Counted from the stretch's first letter, positions 7,574 to 14,710 are shown. The stretch: 16,269 nucleotides of DNA from RGIG7332 sp045589235 (GCA_045589235.1 JAZNOR010000064.1:1-16269), one strand, 5' to 3'. A program made the numbers and translations. Notes: generated by a model not told the origin, from the letters alone.

Positions 7574-8686
7574 TTAGTTTGTAATTGTCTTCTCTGTTTC
7601 AACATCAAAGAGGTGAACCTTGTTAACATCAAATGCAACCTTGATCTTGTCACCCGGCTTTGTGTGTGCACGCGGAGAAACGCGAGCGATCATCTGCTCA
7701 CCTTCGCAGAGGAGATAGAGATAAGTCTCGTGACCCATCATTTCAACAACCTCAACACTTGCATCAGCAAGAGCATCCGGATACTGGTTGATGTAAACTT
7801 CCTCGTCATGGATAGCTTCAGGACGAACACCTACCATAACTTCCTTGCCAACATAAGCAAGAACTTCAGGCTTGCGGCCCTTAGCTTCCGGAAGAGCAAT
7901 CTTGGTGTTGCCGAATGATAACCATGTTGTGCCGTTCTCATCAAGAACAGTAGCACGGAATACGTTCATATTCGGTGAACCGATAAATGTAGCAACGAAA
8001 AGGTTAGCCGGTGTATCGTATAATACAGTCGGAGCAGCGATCTGCTGAATGAAACCGTCCTTCATAACTACGATACGAGTACCCATTGTCATAGCCTCAA
8101 CCTGGTCATGGGTAACGTAAATAAATGTAGTCTGGAGACGCTGATGTAACTTAGAAAGCTCAGTTCTCATTGAAGCACGGAGCTTAGCATCAAGGTTTGA
8201 GAGCGGCTCGTCGAGCAAGAATACCTTCGGGCTACGAACGATAGCACGGCCGAGAGCAACACGCTGACGCTGACCACCAGAGAGAGCCTTCGGCTTTCTG
8301 TCGAGAAGGTGGTCGATTTCAAGGATCTTAGCAGCCTCTTCAACGCGGCGGCGAATTTCATCCTTCGGAACCTTACGAAGCTTTAAGCCGAATGCCATAT
8401 TCTCAAACACGGTCATATGCGGGTAAAGAGCATAGTTCTGGAAAACCATTGCGATATCGCGATCCTTCGGCGGAACATCGTTCATAACCTCATCGTCTAT
8501 TAAGAGCTCGCCTTCAGAAATTTCTTCAAGACCTGCAATCATACGAAGAGTTGTTGACTTACCGCAACCTGACGGACCAACGAGGATTATAAATTCCTTA
8601 TCCTCGATATCGACATTAAAGTCGGATACAGCGGTAACACCGCCGTCGAAGCGCTTGTAAACGCCGTGTAACTTAACACTTGACAT
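7574..8686 (-). CDS. Sugar ABC transporter ATP-binding protein, MsmX/UgpC type
   Basis: Cytoplasmic ATPase powering carbohydrate ABC importers. The 370 residues are the usual MsmX/UgpC/MalK length. Residues 1-240 are the nucleotide-binding domain: Walker A GPSGCGKST (37-45), Q83, signature LSGGQ (135-139), Walker B VFLLDE (155-160) and H193. ENMAFGLKLRKVP and DEPLSNLDAKLRASMRTE are characteristic of the CUT1 ATPase group. Residues 240-370 form the OB-type regulatory domain (VGVRPEAI near 287-294). GGAGG precedes the ATG. It is monocistronic, with promoter 8747-8775 and terminator 7521-7551. There is no permease or solute-binding gene in the window, as expected for a shared ATPase such as B. 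subtilis MsmX. The specific substrates cannot be inferred. Confidence 0.93.
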   Translation of the reverse strand: MSSVKLHGVYKRFDGGVTAVSDFNVDIEDKEFIILVGPSGCGKSTTLRMIAGLEEISEGELLIDDEVMNDVPPKDRDIAMVFQNYALYPHMTVFENMAFGLKLRKVPKDEIRRRVEEAAKILEIDHLLDRKPKALSGGQRQRVALGRAIVRSPKVFLLDEPLSNLDAKLRASMRTELSKLHQRLQTTFIYVTHDQVEAMTMGTRIVVMKDGFIQQIAAPTVLYDTPANLFVATFIGSPNMNVFRATVLDENGTTWLSFGNTKIALPEAKGRKPEVLAYVGKEVMVGVRPEAIHDEEVYINQYPDALADASVEVVEMMGHETYLYLLCEGEQMIARVSPRAHTKPGDKIKVAFDVNKVHLFDVETEKTITN

Positions 8687-8746
8687 TGTTTGACCTCCAA
8701 TAAATTATATAAATTTTGTTTGTAGACGTAGTTTTCATTGTAATAT

Positions 8747-8775
8747 ATTCTACCACTTTTTTTATTCTTAGTAAA
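8747..8775 (-). promoter_or_regulatory. Promoter of the msmX-like gene
   Basis: On the minus strand TTTACT (8770-8775), 17 bases, TAGAAT (8747-8752) preceded by TGG (extended -10). The leader to the ATG is about 55 nt. The rest of the gap 8687-8881 holds no gene. A weak AT-rich hairpin with a GGCA/TGCC core (8864-8884 area) follows the pseudouridine synthase stop but has no clear U-tract on that strand. Confidence 0.65.
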
Positions 8776-8881
8776 TACTTTAAATAACCAAATGTTTTCG
8801 TTGTTTTTTGTACAATGTGTCTTGTAACAATTAACGGATAATCGCAAAAATAATTCCTTTTCCAGGGCATTTTGCCTATTT

Positions 8882-9610
8882 TTACATATTTGCCGCTAAA
8901 TACAATGCTTTTATTTCCTCTTCGCAAAGCTCGCGAAACTCGCCTGTTTTCAAAGAAAAATCGAGTTTCACCCCCGCAATGCACACTCTTTTTAAGTAAA
9001 CCACACATTTGCCGCGACTTTGGAACATTTTCTTAACCTGGTGGAATCTTCCCTCCATCACAGATACTACGCCGAGTCTTTTGTTATATCCATCAGGAAT
9101 TTCAAGGCGTGCCGGCATACATTTATAATCACCGTCAATTATAACACCATCTTTAAATGCAACTATATCCCCTTCTTCAAGCGGTTCATCCACCGTCGCC
9201 TCGTAGATTTTTTCAACACATCTTTTTGGCGACATAAGACCATGCGCAAGCGCTCCGTCATTCGTGAGCAATAAAAAGCCTTCCGCATCCTTATCAAGCC
9301 TGCCGGCAGGGAAAAGACCAATCTTTTTATATTTTTCAGGCAACAGGCAAAGCACGGTTTTTTCTTTTTTATCCTCTGTTGCAGTCAAATATCCTGCAGG
9401 CTTATTTAGCATAATGTAATAGTACTTTTTATAATTTACTGCCACACCGTCAAGCAATATTTCATTATCGGTATCAACTTTAAGCTCTGCTTTTGCAACA
9501 ACTTCTCCATTATATGAAATACGCCCTGCTCGGATTGCCGTTTTCGCAGTTGTTCTGGTAAATTCTCCTGTTGAAACAAGGAATTTGTCAACGCGCATAA
9601 TCTCTCCCAT
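8882..9610 (-). CDS. rsuA: 16S rRNA pseudouridine synthase, RsuA family
   Basis: Isomerises uridine to pseudouridine in rRNA; RsuA acts on U516 of 16S rRNA. The 242 residues contain an N-terminal S4 RNA-binding domain (about 4-50; MRVDKFLVSTGEFTRTTAKT) and the catalytic domain, with the family motif GRLDKDAEGFLLLTNDG (103-119) and catalytic D106. The later segment GRFHQVKKMFQSRG is the conserved KH-like RsuA/RluB/E/F element. I chose the ATG at 9608-9610 because AAAGGAGG lies 6 bases upstream; an ATG 12 bases further in has only GGGAGAG, and an earlier in-frame start at 9670 has no ribosome binding site. The exact member of the family (RsuA, RluB or RluE type) is not certain. It is divergent from the RHH-clpB operon. 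Confidence 0.9.
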   Translation of the reverse strand: MGEIMRVDKFLVSTGEFTRTTAKTAIRAGRISYNGEVVAKAELKVDTDNEILLDGVAVNYKKYYYIMLNKPAGYLTATEDKKEKTVLCLLPEKYKKIGLFPAGRLDKDAEGFLLLTNDGALAHGLMSPKRCVEKIYEATVDEPLEEGDIVAFKDGVIIDGDYKCMPARLEIPDGYNKRLGVVSVMEGRFHQVKKMFQSRGKCVVYLKRVCIAGVKLDFSLKTGEFRELCEEEIKALYLAANM

Positions 9611-9633
9611 ACTCAGCCTCCTTTTATATTTAT

Positions 9634-9662
9634 ATAATAGCACAATTATGTGCCATTTGCAA
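9634..9662 (-). promoter_or_regulatory. Promoter of the rsuA-like gene
   Basis: On the minus strand TTGCAA (9657-9662), 17 bases, TATTAT (9634-9639) preceded by TGC (extended -10). The spacer holds a short inverted repeat GCACA-N4-TGTGC (9640-9653), and the -35 overlaps a second one, ATTTGC-N6-GCAAAT (9655-9672). Whether these bind a protein is unknown. Confidence 0.6.
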
Positions 9663-9688
9663 AGTCGCAAATATTTTTAATAATTTTA

Positions 9689-9716
9689 TTGACAAATTAT
9701 TAATTTGTTGTATAAT
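9689..9716 (+). promoter_or_regulatory. Consensus promoter of the RHH-clpB operon
   Basis: TTGACA (9689-9694) and TATAAT (9711-9716) both match consensus exactly, with a 16-base spacer. The start site should lie near 9723, so the ribosome binding site is only a few bases into the transcript. Such a strong promoter would usually be held down by a repressor; the palindrome at 9692-9708 is the candidate site. Confidence 0.85.
9692..9708. promoter_or_regulatory. Perfect palindrome between -35 and -10: candidate operator
   Basis: ACAAATTATTAATTTGT is a perfect 17-base palindrome (8-base arms, one central base). It overlaps the last three bases of the -35 and fills most of the spacer. A bound dimer would block RNA polymerase. 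The RHH protein encoded directly downstream is the obvious candidate ligand, but nothing here proves binding. It resembles neither CIRCE (TTAGCACTC-N9-GAGTGCTAA) nor the GGTCAAA repeats of CtsR. Confidence 0.7.
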
Positions 9717-9738
9717 GAAAATACAGGGAGGCGATAAT

Positions 9739-10392
9739 ATGTCAAAAAGCATATATAGTCTGGTGCTAATGGATAATCTGGTAAATGAGGTTGACAAGCT
9801 TGCATATATAAGCGGAACAAGCCGTTCTAATATGGTTAATAGAATTTTGGCGGAATATCTTTCAATGAGCACACCGGAAGTTCAAATTCAGAACATATTC
9901 TCACGAATGGAAGAGCTTATCTCTTCGTATCGCGGACTAATAACTACCGCAAACCCATCCGAAAAAGCAATTTCAATGAAAAGCGTTCTTTCGTATAAAT
10001 ATAATCCAACTGTACGCTACAATGTTGTTTTGTATCCGCGCACAGGAGATACCTTCGGTGAGCTTCGCGTTCAGTTCCGAACGCAAAATGCTGCCCTGCT
10101 CGACACGGTTACACAGTTTTTTATTCTTTGGGCAAAGCTTGAAAAAGCCTACCGAAAAAACGATACCATAATTATTAAAATCAGTGACGGCAAGCTGACA
10201 CGTGAATTAAACACACTAAGCGGAAGCTCGCATGAATATTTGGCAGATGCAACCGCAAAATATATTGAACTCTTCGACCGCGCGCTCAAGCTATTTTTTG
10301 AATACCGTGCAAATTATCAGCTTGCAATCAGACAAGTTGAAGAGCTATATCGCAAATATTTATCAGAAAACATTAAGGAGGGGCTAATATGA
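9739..10392 (+). CDS. Ribbon-helix-helix DNA-binding protein with uncharacterised C-terminal domain
   Basis: The 217-residue product has an N-terminal RHH fold (about 3-42): strand SIYSLVL, helix DNLVNEVDKLAYISG, turn, then helix SRSNMVNRILAEYLS, matching the usual hydrophobic spacing and the SRSxxxxxxL pattern. RHH proteins bind DNA as dimers through the paired strands. The remaining 175 residues are unrecognised: a strand-rich middle (YNVVLYPRTGD, ELRVQFRTQ, TIIIKISDGKL) and a helical end (ATAKYIELFDRALKLFFEYR). No transmembrane segment is seen. The ATG at 9739 has GGGAGG at 7 bases; an in-frame ATG at 9715 lies inside the -10 and is excluded. The stop overlaps the clpB start (ATGA), indicating coupling. 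I infer a regulator of its own operon. Confidence 0.85.
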   Translation: MSKSIYSLVLMDNLVNEVDKLAYISGTSRSNMVNRILAEYLSMSTPEVQIQNIFSRMEELISSYRGLITTANPSEKAISMKSVLSYKYNPTVRYNVVLYPRTGDTFGELRVQFRTQNAALLDTVTQFFILWAKLEKAYRKNDTIIIKISDGKLTRELNTLSGSSHEYLADATAKYIELFDRALKLFFEYRANYQLAIRQVEELYRKYLSENIKEGLI

Positions 10393-12968
10393 ACACTTCT
10401 AGTTTTACCCAAAAATCGATTGATGCAATAAATCGTACGCAGAGCATTGCACGCGAATATGGAAATTCACAAATCCAGCAGGAGCATTTGCTCTATTCGC
10501 TCCTTTCACAAGAAGGCGGTTTAATTTCAGAATTATTCTCACGCCTCGGTGCGCAAGGCATCACAAATGAATTACTCCAAAGAATTTCAAGTTTTCCCAA
10601 AGTAAGTGGCGGACAAATTTATCTCGCGTCTGAAACCGAGGATGCCTTGAACGCTGCAGAGACTCGCGCAAAACAGATGAAAGACGAGTATATATCGGTT
10701 GAGCATATAATGCTTGGAATTTTTGAAAAAGCATCAAGCTCTATTAAAGAACTTTTTAAGAAGTACAGTATATCCGAAAATGAATTTTTAAAGCTTTTAT
10801 CCTCGGTAAGAGGCAATACTCGCGTCACAAGTGATAATCCCGAAGAAACTTATGATGCCCTTAAAAAATACGGTTCTGACTTAGTAGAACTCGCTCGCGC
10901 AAAAAAGCTTGACCCGGTAATTGGTCGTGACAGCGAAATACGAAATGTGATTCGCATCCTGTCTCGCAAAACAAAGAACAATCCTGTACTCATTGGCGAA
11001 CCCGGTGTCGGTAAAACCGCAATCGCTGAGGGGCTTGCACTCAGAATTGTTCGCGGTGATGTGCCTGAATCATTAAAAGACAGAACGATTTTTTCACTTG
11101 ATATGGGTGCACTTATTGCAGGCGCCAAATTCCGCGGTGAGTTCGAGGAACGCTTAAAAGCAGTTCTGAATGAAATCAAGAAAAGCGAAGGTAAAATAAT
11201 TTTATTTATCGATGAACTTCACACGATTGTAGGTGCAGGAAAAACAGACGGTGCAATGGATGCAGGCAATCTTTTAAAACCACTTCTCGCCCGCGGTGAA
11301 TTGCACTGTATCGGCGCAACCACTTTAGACGAATACCGCAAATACATTGAAAAGGATGCTGCACTCGAGCGTCGTTTTCAACCCGTTTTAATTGAAGAAC
11401 CAAATGTTGAGGATACAATTTCAATCCTTCGCGGACTCAAAGAACGCTACGAAGTTTTCCACGGTGTTAAAATCCAGGACCAAGCGCTAATTGCTGCCGC
11501 AACACTTTCAAATCGTTATATCACAGACCGATTCTTACCTGACAAGGCAATCGACTTGGTTGACGAAGCTTGCGCAATGATAAGAACCGAAATTGATTCG
11601 ATGCCTACCGAATTGGATGATATTTCTCGAAAAATTATGCAATATGAAATTGAAGAAGCCGCGCTCAAGAAAGAAAGCGACAACTTATCAAAAGAGCATC
11701 TTTCAGAAATTCAAAAAGAATTATCCGAGTTTCGTGAACAGTTTAGCGAAATGAAAGCCAAGTGGGATAACGAAAAAGGTGCGATAAGCAAGGTTCAAAA
11801 GCTCCGCGAGGAAATTGAAAAGATAAACCACGAAATTGAAAAGGCAGAACTGAATTACGACTTAAACCGCGCCGCCGAGCTTAAATACGGAATACTTCCG
11901 AGCCTTACAAAACAGCTTGAGGAGCAGGAAACACTCGCAAACGATACCGCAACTTCTCTCTTGCGTGATAAAGTAACAGAAGAAGAAATTGCAAAAATCG
12001 TATGCCGCTGGACAGGAATCCCTGTTTCAAAGCTTATGGAAGGCGAGCGCGAAAAGCTTCTCGGTCTTGAAGAAATTCTTCACAAGCGAGTAATCGGTCA
12101 AGACGAAGCAGTTACTAAGGTTTCCGAGGCAATCATTCGCTCGCGCGCAGGCATTGCAGACCCTAACCGCCCGATTGGCTCATTCCTGTTCTTAGGTCCT
12201 ACCGGCGTTGGAAAAACCGAGCTTGCAAAAGCACTTGCAGAAGCACTGTTTGATGATGAAAAGAATATGGTGCGCATTGATATGTCGGAATATATGGAAA
12301 AGTTCTCCGTATCACGGCTTATCGGTGCACCTCCCGGATACGTCGGCTACGATGAAGGCGGTCAGTTAACCGAAGCCGTGCGCAAACGCCCATACTCGGT
12401 AATTTTATTTGACGAAGTAGAAAAGGCACATCCTGATGTATTTAATGTTCTGCTTCAGGTATTGGACGACGGACGAATTACCGATTCACAAGGCAGATGT
12501 GTCGATTTTAAAAACACAATTATAATTTTAACATCAAATCTCGGCTCAAATTATATTCTCGAGGGTATTAACGAGCAAGGCATAATTTCCGAAGAGTCAA
12601 GAGATGCTGTAAATGCACTTTTAAAAACTCAGTTCAGACCGGAGTTTTTAAACCGTCTCGACGAAATCGTATTCTACAAACCACTTACCAAGTCTGAAAT
12701 CACAAGCATTATCGACCTCATGATGCGCGATTTATCATCACGTCTTGCAGAAAAACAGCTCTCCGTTTCACTCACCGATGCGGCACGCAGCTTTATAGTA
12801 GATGAGGGATATGACCCGATTTACGGTGCGCGCCCACTCAGACGATTCATTCAGTCACGCGTTGAAACTCTTATCGCACGGCTCATTCTAAAAGAAGATT
12901 TACTTCCGCGCACACATATTGTCTGCGATGTTAAAGACGGCAATTTAACTGTTTTTCCGCAGGTCTAA
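10389..12968 (+). CDS. clpB: ATP-dependent disaggregase ClpB
   Basis: Hexameric AAA+ chaperone that extracts proteins from aggregates with DnaK. The 859 residues are full length. The Clp N-domain is at about 1-145. NBD1 has Walker A GEPGVGKT (203-210), Walker B ILFIDE (271-276), pore loop KFRGEFEER and arginine fingers near R328/R329. The long coiled-coil M-domain (about 400-525) distinguishes ClpB from ClpC/ClpA. NBD2 has Walker A GPTGVGKT (603-610), pore loop GYVGY (650-654), Walker B VILFDE (671-676) and NRLDEI. AAGGAGGGG precedes the ATG, which overlaps the RHH gene by 4 bases. There is no CIRCE or CtsR box upstream. I see no IGF/IGL-type loop that would suggest ClpP docking. Confidence 0.97.
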   Translation: MNTSSFTQKSIDAINRTQSIAREYGNSQIQQEHLLYSLLSQEGGLISELFSRLGAQGITNELLQRISSFPKVSGGQIYLASETEDALNAAETRAKQMKDEYISVEHIMLGIFEKASSSIKELFKKYSISENEFLKLLSSVRGNTRVTSDNPEETYDALKKYGSDLVELARAKKLDPVIGRDSEIRNVIRILSRKTKNNPVLIGEPGVGKTAIAEGLALRIVRGDVPESLKDRTIFSLDMGALIAGAKFRGEFEERLKAVLNEIKKSEGKIILFIDELHTIVGAGKTDGAMDAGNLLKPLLARGELHCIGATTLDEYRKYIEKDAALERRFQPVLIEEPNVEDTISILRGLKERYEVFHGVKIQDQALIAAATLSNRYITDRFLPDKAIDLVDEACAMIRTEIDSMPTELDDISRKIMQYEIEEAALKKESDNLSKEHLSEIQKELSEFREQFSEMKAKWDNEKGAISKVQKLREEIEKINHEIEKAELNYDLNRAAELKYGILPSLTKQLEEQETLANDTATSLLRDKVTEEEIAKIVCRWTGIPVSKLMEGEREKLLGLEEILHKRVIGQDEAVTKVSEAIIRSRAGIADPNRPIGSFLFLGPTGVGKTELAKALAEALFDDEKNMVRIDMSEYMEKFSVSRLIGAPPGYVGYDEGGQLTEAVRKRPYSVILFDEVEKAHPDVFNVLLQVLDDGRITDSQGRCVDFKNTIIILTSNLGSNYILEGINEQGIISEESRDAVNALLKTQFRPEFLNRLDEIVFYKPLTKSEITSIIDLMMRDLSSRLAEKQLSVSLTDAARSFIVDEGYDPIYGARPLRRFIQSRVETLIARLILKEDLLPRTHIVCDVKDGNLTVFPQV

Positions 12969-12987
12969 ATTTAAAATAATCTTCATA

Positions 12988-13018
12988 AAAATAGACTATG
13001 CAATGCATAGTCTATTTT
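12988..13018 (+). terminator. Hairpin after clpB: terminator or attenuator
   Basis: A 14-bp perfect stem (12988-13001 with 13005-13018; core TAGACTATGC) with a 3-base loop lies 19 bases after the clpB stop. The T-run TTTT forms the end of the stem, followed by ATTGG. The stem is only moderately GC-rich, so read-through into the small gene just downstream is possible. Confidence 0.75.
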
Positions 13019-13034
13019 ATTGGAGTCATATATT

Positions 13035-13265
13035 ATGAAATACTTTTTCTTTTGGATAATTTCTGTCATCCCTGCTCTTCTGGCATTAGTATTGCAAAAG
13101 CCGGAACACTTTTTACTCGCAATAGTCTCGCTCTCAATCTGTTCAATTTCCGAGCAGCTTCCAAAGCTTGCAGATAAAAAGATGCGAGACAAAACATATT
13201 TTATTTTCATTTACTTTGTTGCAATCGTAACCTGTATAATTTCAACATTTATAATATTAAAATAA
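13035..13265 (+). CDS. Small hydrophobic membrane protein, unknown function
   Basis: A 76-residue protein I do not recognise. It shows hydrophobic segments at about 3-20 and 25-38 and a clear one at 54-74, separated by a charged cytoplasm-like stretch (KLADKKMRDK, 44-53), so two or three membrane passes are likely. The ATG at 13035 has GGAG about 10 bases upstream (13021-13024); an upstream TTG at 13020 sits inside the hairpin edge and is unlikely. It starts 17 bases after the clpB hairpin and ends inside the next one. I find no good promoter between, so expression may depend on read-through from clpB. The reverse-strand reading frame over it lacks a ribosome binding site. It could be an unconstrained ORF, but the membrane profile and ribosome binding site favour a gene. 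Confidence 0.55.
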   Translation: MKYFFFWIISVIPALLALVLQKPEHFLLAIVSLSICSISEQLPKLADKKMRDKTYFIFIYFVAIVTCIISTFIILK

Positions 13266-13289
13266 GGAAGGCTTAGCCTTCCTTATTTT
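13259..13289. terminator. Bidirectional terminator shared by small protein gene and qmcA-like gene
   Basis: A 14-bp perfect stem (13259-13272 with 13276-13289; core AAGGAAGGC/GCCTTCCTT) with a TTA loop. A-rich and T-rich flanks give a T-run in both directions. The stop of the plus-strand gene (13263-13265) is in the left arm; the stop of the minus-strand gene is the loop itself (13273-13275). Confidence 0.85.
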
Positions 13290-14172
13290 CTTCTGTCATA
13301 AGTTCTTTAAGCGATGTTGCAAGTCCTGCAAGACCCTGAATTTCAGACGGAATGATAATTTTTGTTGCCTTACCGTCTGCCGCTTTTGCAAATGCCTCAA
13401 GTGCTCGAAGCTGGATAACCTTATCCGTAGGCTTTGCTTCATTCATCATTCGAATTGACTCTGCAAGTGCTTCCTGCACCTTGAGTATCGCCTGTGCTTC
13501 ACCCTCTGCCTCTAAAATTTGTGACTGTTTGGATGCATCTGCACGAAGAATAAGTGCTTCTTTTTCACCCTCTGCCTCAAGAATCTGAGACTGCTTGACG
13601 CCTTCAGCCTTTAAGATTGACTGACGGCGTTCACGTTCTGCCTTCATCTGCTTTTCCATCGCGTCCTGAATTTCACGTGGTGGAATGATGTTCTTAAGCT
13701 CAACGCGGTTTACTTTAATACCCCACGGATCAGTCGCTTCATCAAGAATTGAGCGCATTTTTGTGTTGATGTGGTCACGTGATGTAAGAGTCTGGTCAAG
13801 CTCCAGGTCACCGATTATATTACGCAATGTGGTTGCAGTTAAATTCTCAATTGCGGAAATCGGGTTTTCAACGCCGTAAACGTAAAGTTTCGGGTCGGTA
13901 ATCTGGAAATACACAACAGTATCAATCTGCATTGTAACATTATCTTTAGTAATAACCGGCTGCGGTGGGAAATCCACCACTTGCTCTTTTAAAGAAATAC
14001 GGTGTGAGACTCTGTCAATAAACGGAATTTTAACATGAATTCCCACAGCCCATGTCGCCTGATATGCACCAAGTCGCTCAAGCACGCGAGCAGATGCCTG
14101 CTGAACAACAATGATGTTCGATGCGATTACAATAAGCACAAAAACTATTAAAACAATAATTGCTATACCCAT
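13273..14172 (-). CDS. qmcA: SPFH/stomatin-like membrane protein, QmcA type
   Basis: Flotillin/stomatin-type scaffold protein of the cytoplasmic membrane. The 299 residues have an N-terminal transmembrane segment (about 3-22), an SPFH/Band 7 domain (about 23-185; RVLERLGAYQATWAVGIHVKIPFIDRV and DPWGIKVNRVELKNIIPP are family hallmarks), and an alanine/glutamate-rich coiled coil (175-245). The coiled coil contains KQSQILEAEGE twice, 22 residues apart (193-203, 215-225). A conserved short C-terminal motif follows (ATKIIIPSEIQGLAG). Its ATG is 2 bases after the nfeD stop, and its GGAGGAA ribosome binding site is the nfeD 3' end. SPFH proteins and NfeD are a well-known operon pair; the client or protease partner is unknown here. 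Confidence 0.93.
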   Translation of the reverse strand: MGIAIIVLIVFVLIVIASNIIVVQQASARVLERLGAYQATWAVGIHVKIPFIDRVSHRISLKEQVVDFPPQPVITKDNVTMQIDTVVYFQITDPKLYVYGVENPISAIENLTATTLRNIIGDLELDQTLTSRDHINTKMRSILDEATDPWGIKVNRVELKNIIPPREIQDAMEKQMKAERERRQSILKAEGVKQSQILEAEGEKEALILRADASKQSQILEAEGEAQAILKVQEALAESIRMMNEAKPTDKVIQLRALEAFAKAADGKATKIIIPSEIQGLAGLATSLKELMTEENKEG

Positions 14173-14174
14173 TT

Positions 14175-14609
14175 CTATTCCTCCATATTTTTAATTATAA
14201 GCTTAACACCCTCAATTTTTACGATTTCGACTTTTGCGTTAACTTCAACAATATTATTATCAAAACTCCTTGCCGACCACGCTTTGCCATCAACCTTAAC
14301 CTCACCGCAACCTACGTCATTGTCAATTTTTTCGGTCACGATACCAATTTTGCCGATAAGCGCATCAGCGTTTGTTGCCTCAATTTTAGGGGTAATGAAT
14401 TTATACGCAATTTGGCGCACAAAAACAAGCAAAACTGCGGAAACAGCAATAAAGACAATAATTTGCATCCATATTCCTGCGCCGAGCACTGCTGCAATCA
14501 TTGCAAAAAGCGCTCCTGCCGCAAACCAAATTGAGGTGAGCCCTGCTGTTGCTGCCTCAAATACGGCAAAAACGATAACAAGGCCAAGCCAGATATAAGT
14601 CATATTCAT
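14175..14609 (-). CDS. NfeD-family membrane protein (short, NfeD1b-like)
   Basis: Short NfeD of 144 residues without a protease domain. Hydrophobic segments lie at about 5-24, 26-44 and 48-66, followed by a cytoplasmic OB-fold domain (about 82-142; ADALIGKIGIVTEKIDNDVG and GEVKVDGKAWSARS are typical). Partners of this type work with the adjacent SPFH protein in membrane organisation. I chose the ATG at 14607-14609 with GGTGA 5 bases upstream; a start 18 bases earlier (14627) has no good ribosome binding site. It is the first gene of the nfeD-qmcA operon, from the promoter at 14642-14670. Confidence 0.88.
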   Translation of the reverse strand: MNMTYIWLGLVIVFAVFEAATAGLTSIWFAAGALFAMIAAVLGAGIWMQIIVFIAVSAVLLVFVRQIAYKFITPKIEATNADALIGKIGIVTEKIDNDVGCGEVKVDGKAWSARSFDNNIVEVNAKVEIVKIEGVKLIIKNMEE

Positions 14610-14641
14610 CTTAATCACCGCTTTCATTCTTTGTTAATTTT

Positions 14642-14670
14642 AGTATAACATACATATTTGCTATTTACAA
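14642..14670 (-). promoter_or_regulatory. Promoter of nfeD-qmcA operon
   Basis: On the minus strand TTGTAA (14665-14670), 17 bases, TATACT (14642-14647) preceded by TGT (extended -10). Its -35 occupies the same bases as the -35 of the divergent folT promoter. Confidence 0.7.
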
Positions 14671-14692
14671 ATTATTTTTTTAGGTATATAAT
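14664..14692 (+). promoter_or_regulatory. Promoter of folT
   Basis: TTTACA (14664-14669), 17 bases, TATAAT (14687-14692). The start site would lie near 14699, about 12 bases before the riboswitch P1 strand begins. Confidence 0.75.
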
Positions 14693-14710
14693 GAAGAAAA
14701 ATTAAATGTT

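Noticed and set aside
8860..8884. Weak GGCA/TGCC hairpin after the pseudouridine synthase gene
   Set aside because: The stem is only 4 bp and no U-tract follows on that strand, so I do not call it a terminator.
9640..9738. Search for CIRCE or CtsR sites upstream of the clpB operon
   Set aside because: No TTAGCACTC-N9-GAGTGCTAA and no GGTCAAA direct repeats are present; only the unrelated AT-rich palindrome is found.
12983..13210. Minus-strand reading frame of 75 codons opposite the small membrane gene
   Set aside because: It has no ribosome binding site, reads through the clpB terminator hairpin, and its composition looks like the complement of a hydrophobic gene.
14667..14676. ACAAATTATT near the folT/nfeD promoters, identical to ten bases of the clpB operator candidate
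   Set aside because: Only one arm is present and half of it is -35 sequence in an AT-rich spacer, so chance is the simplest explanation.
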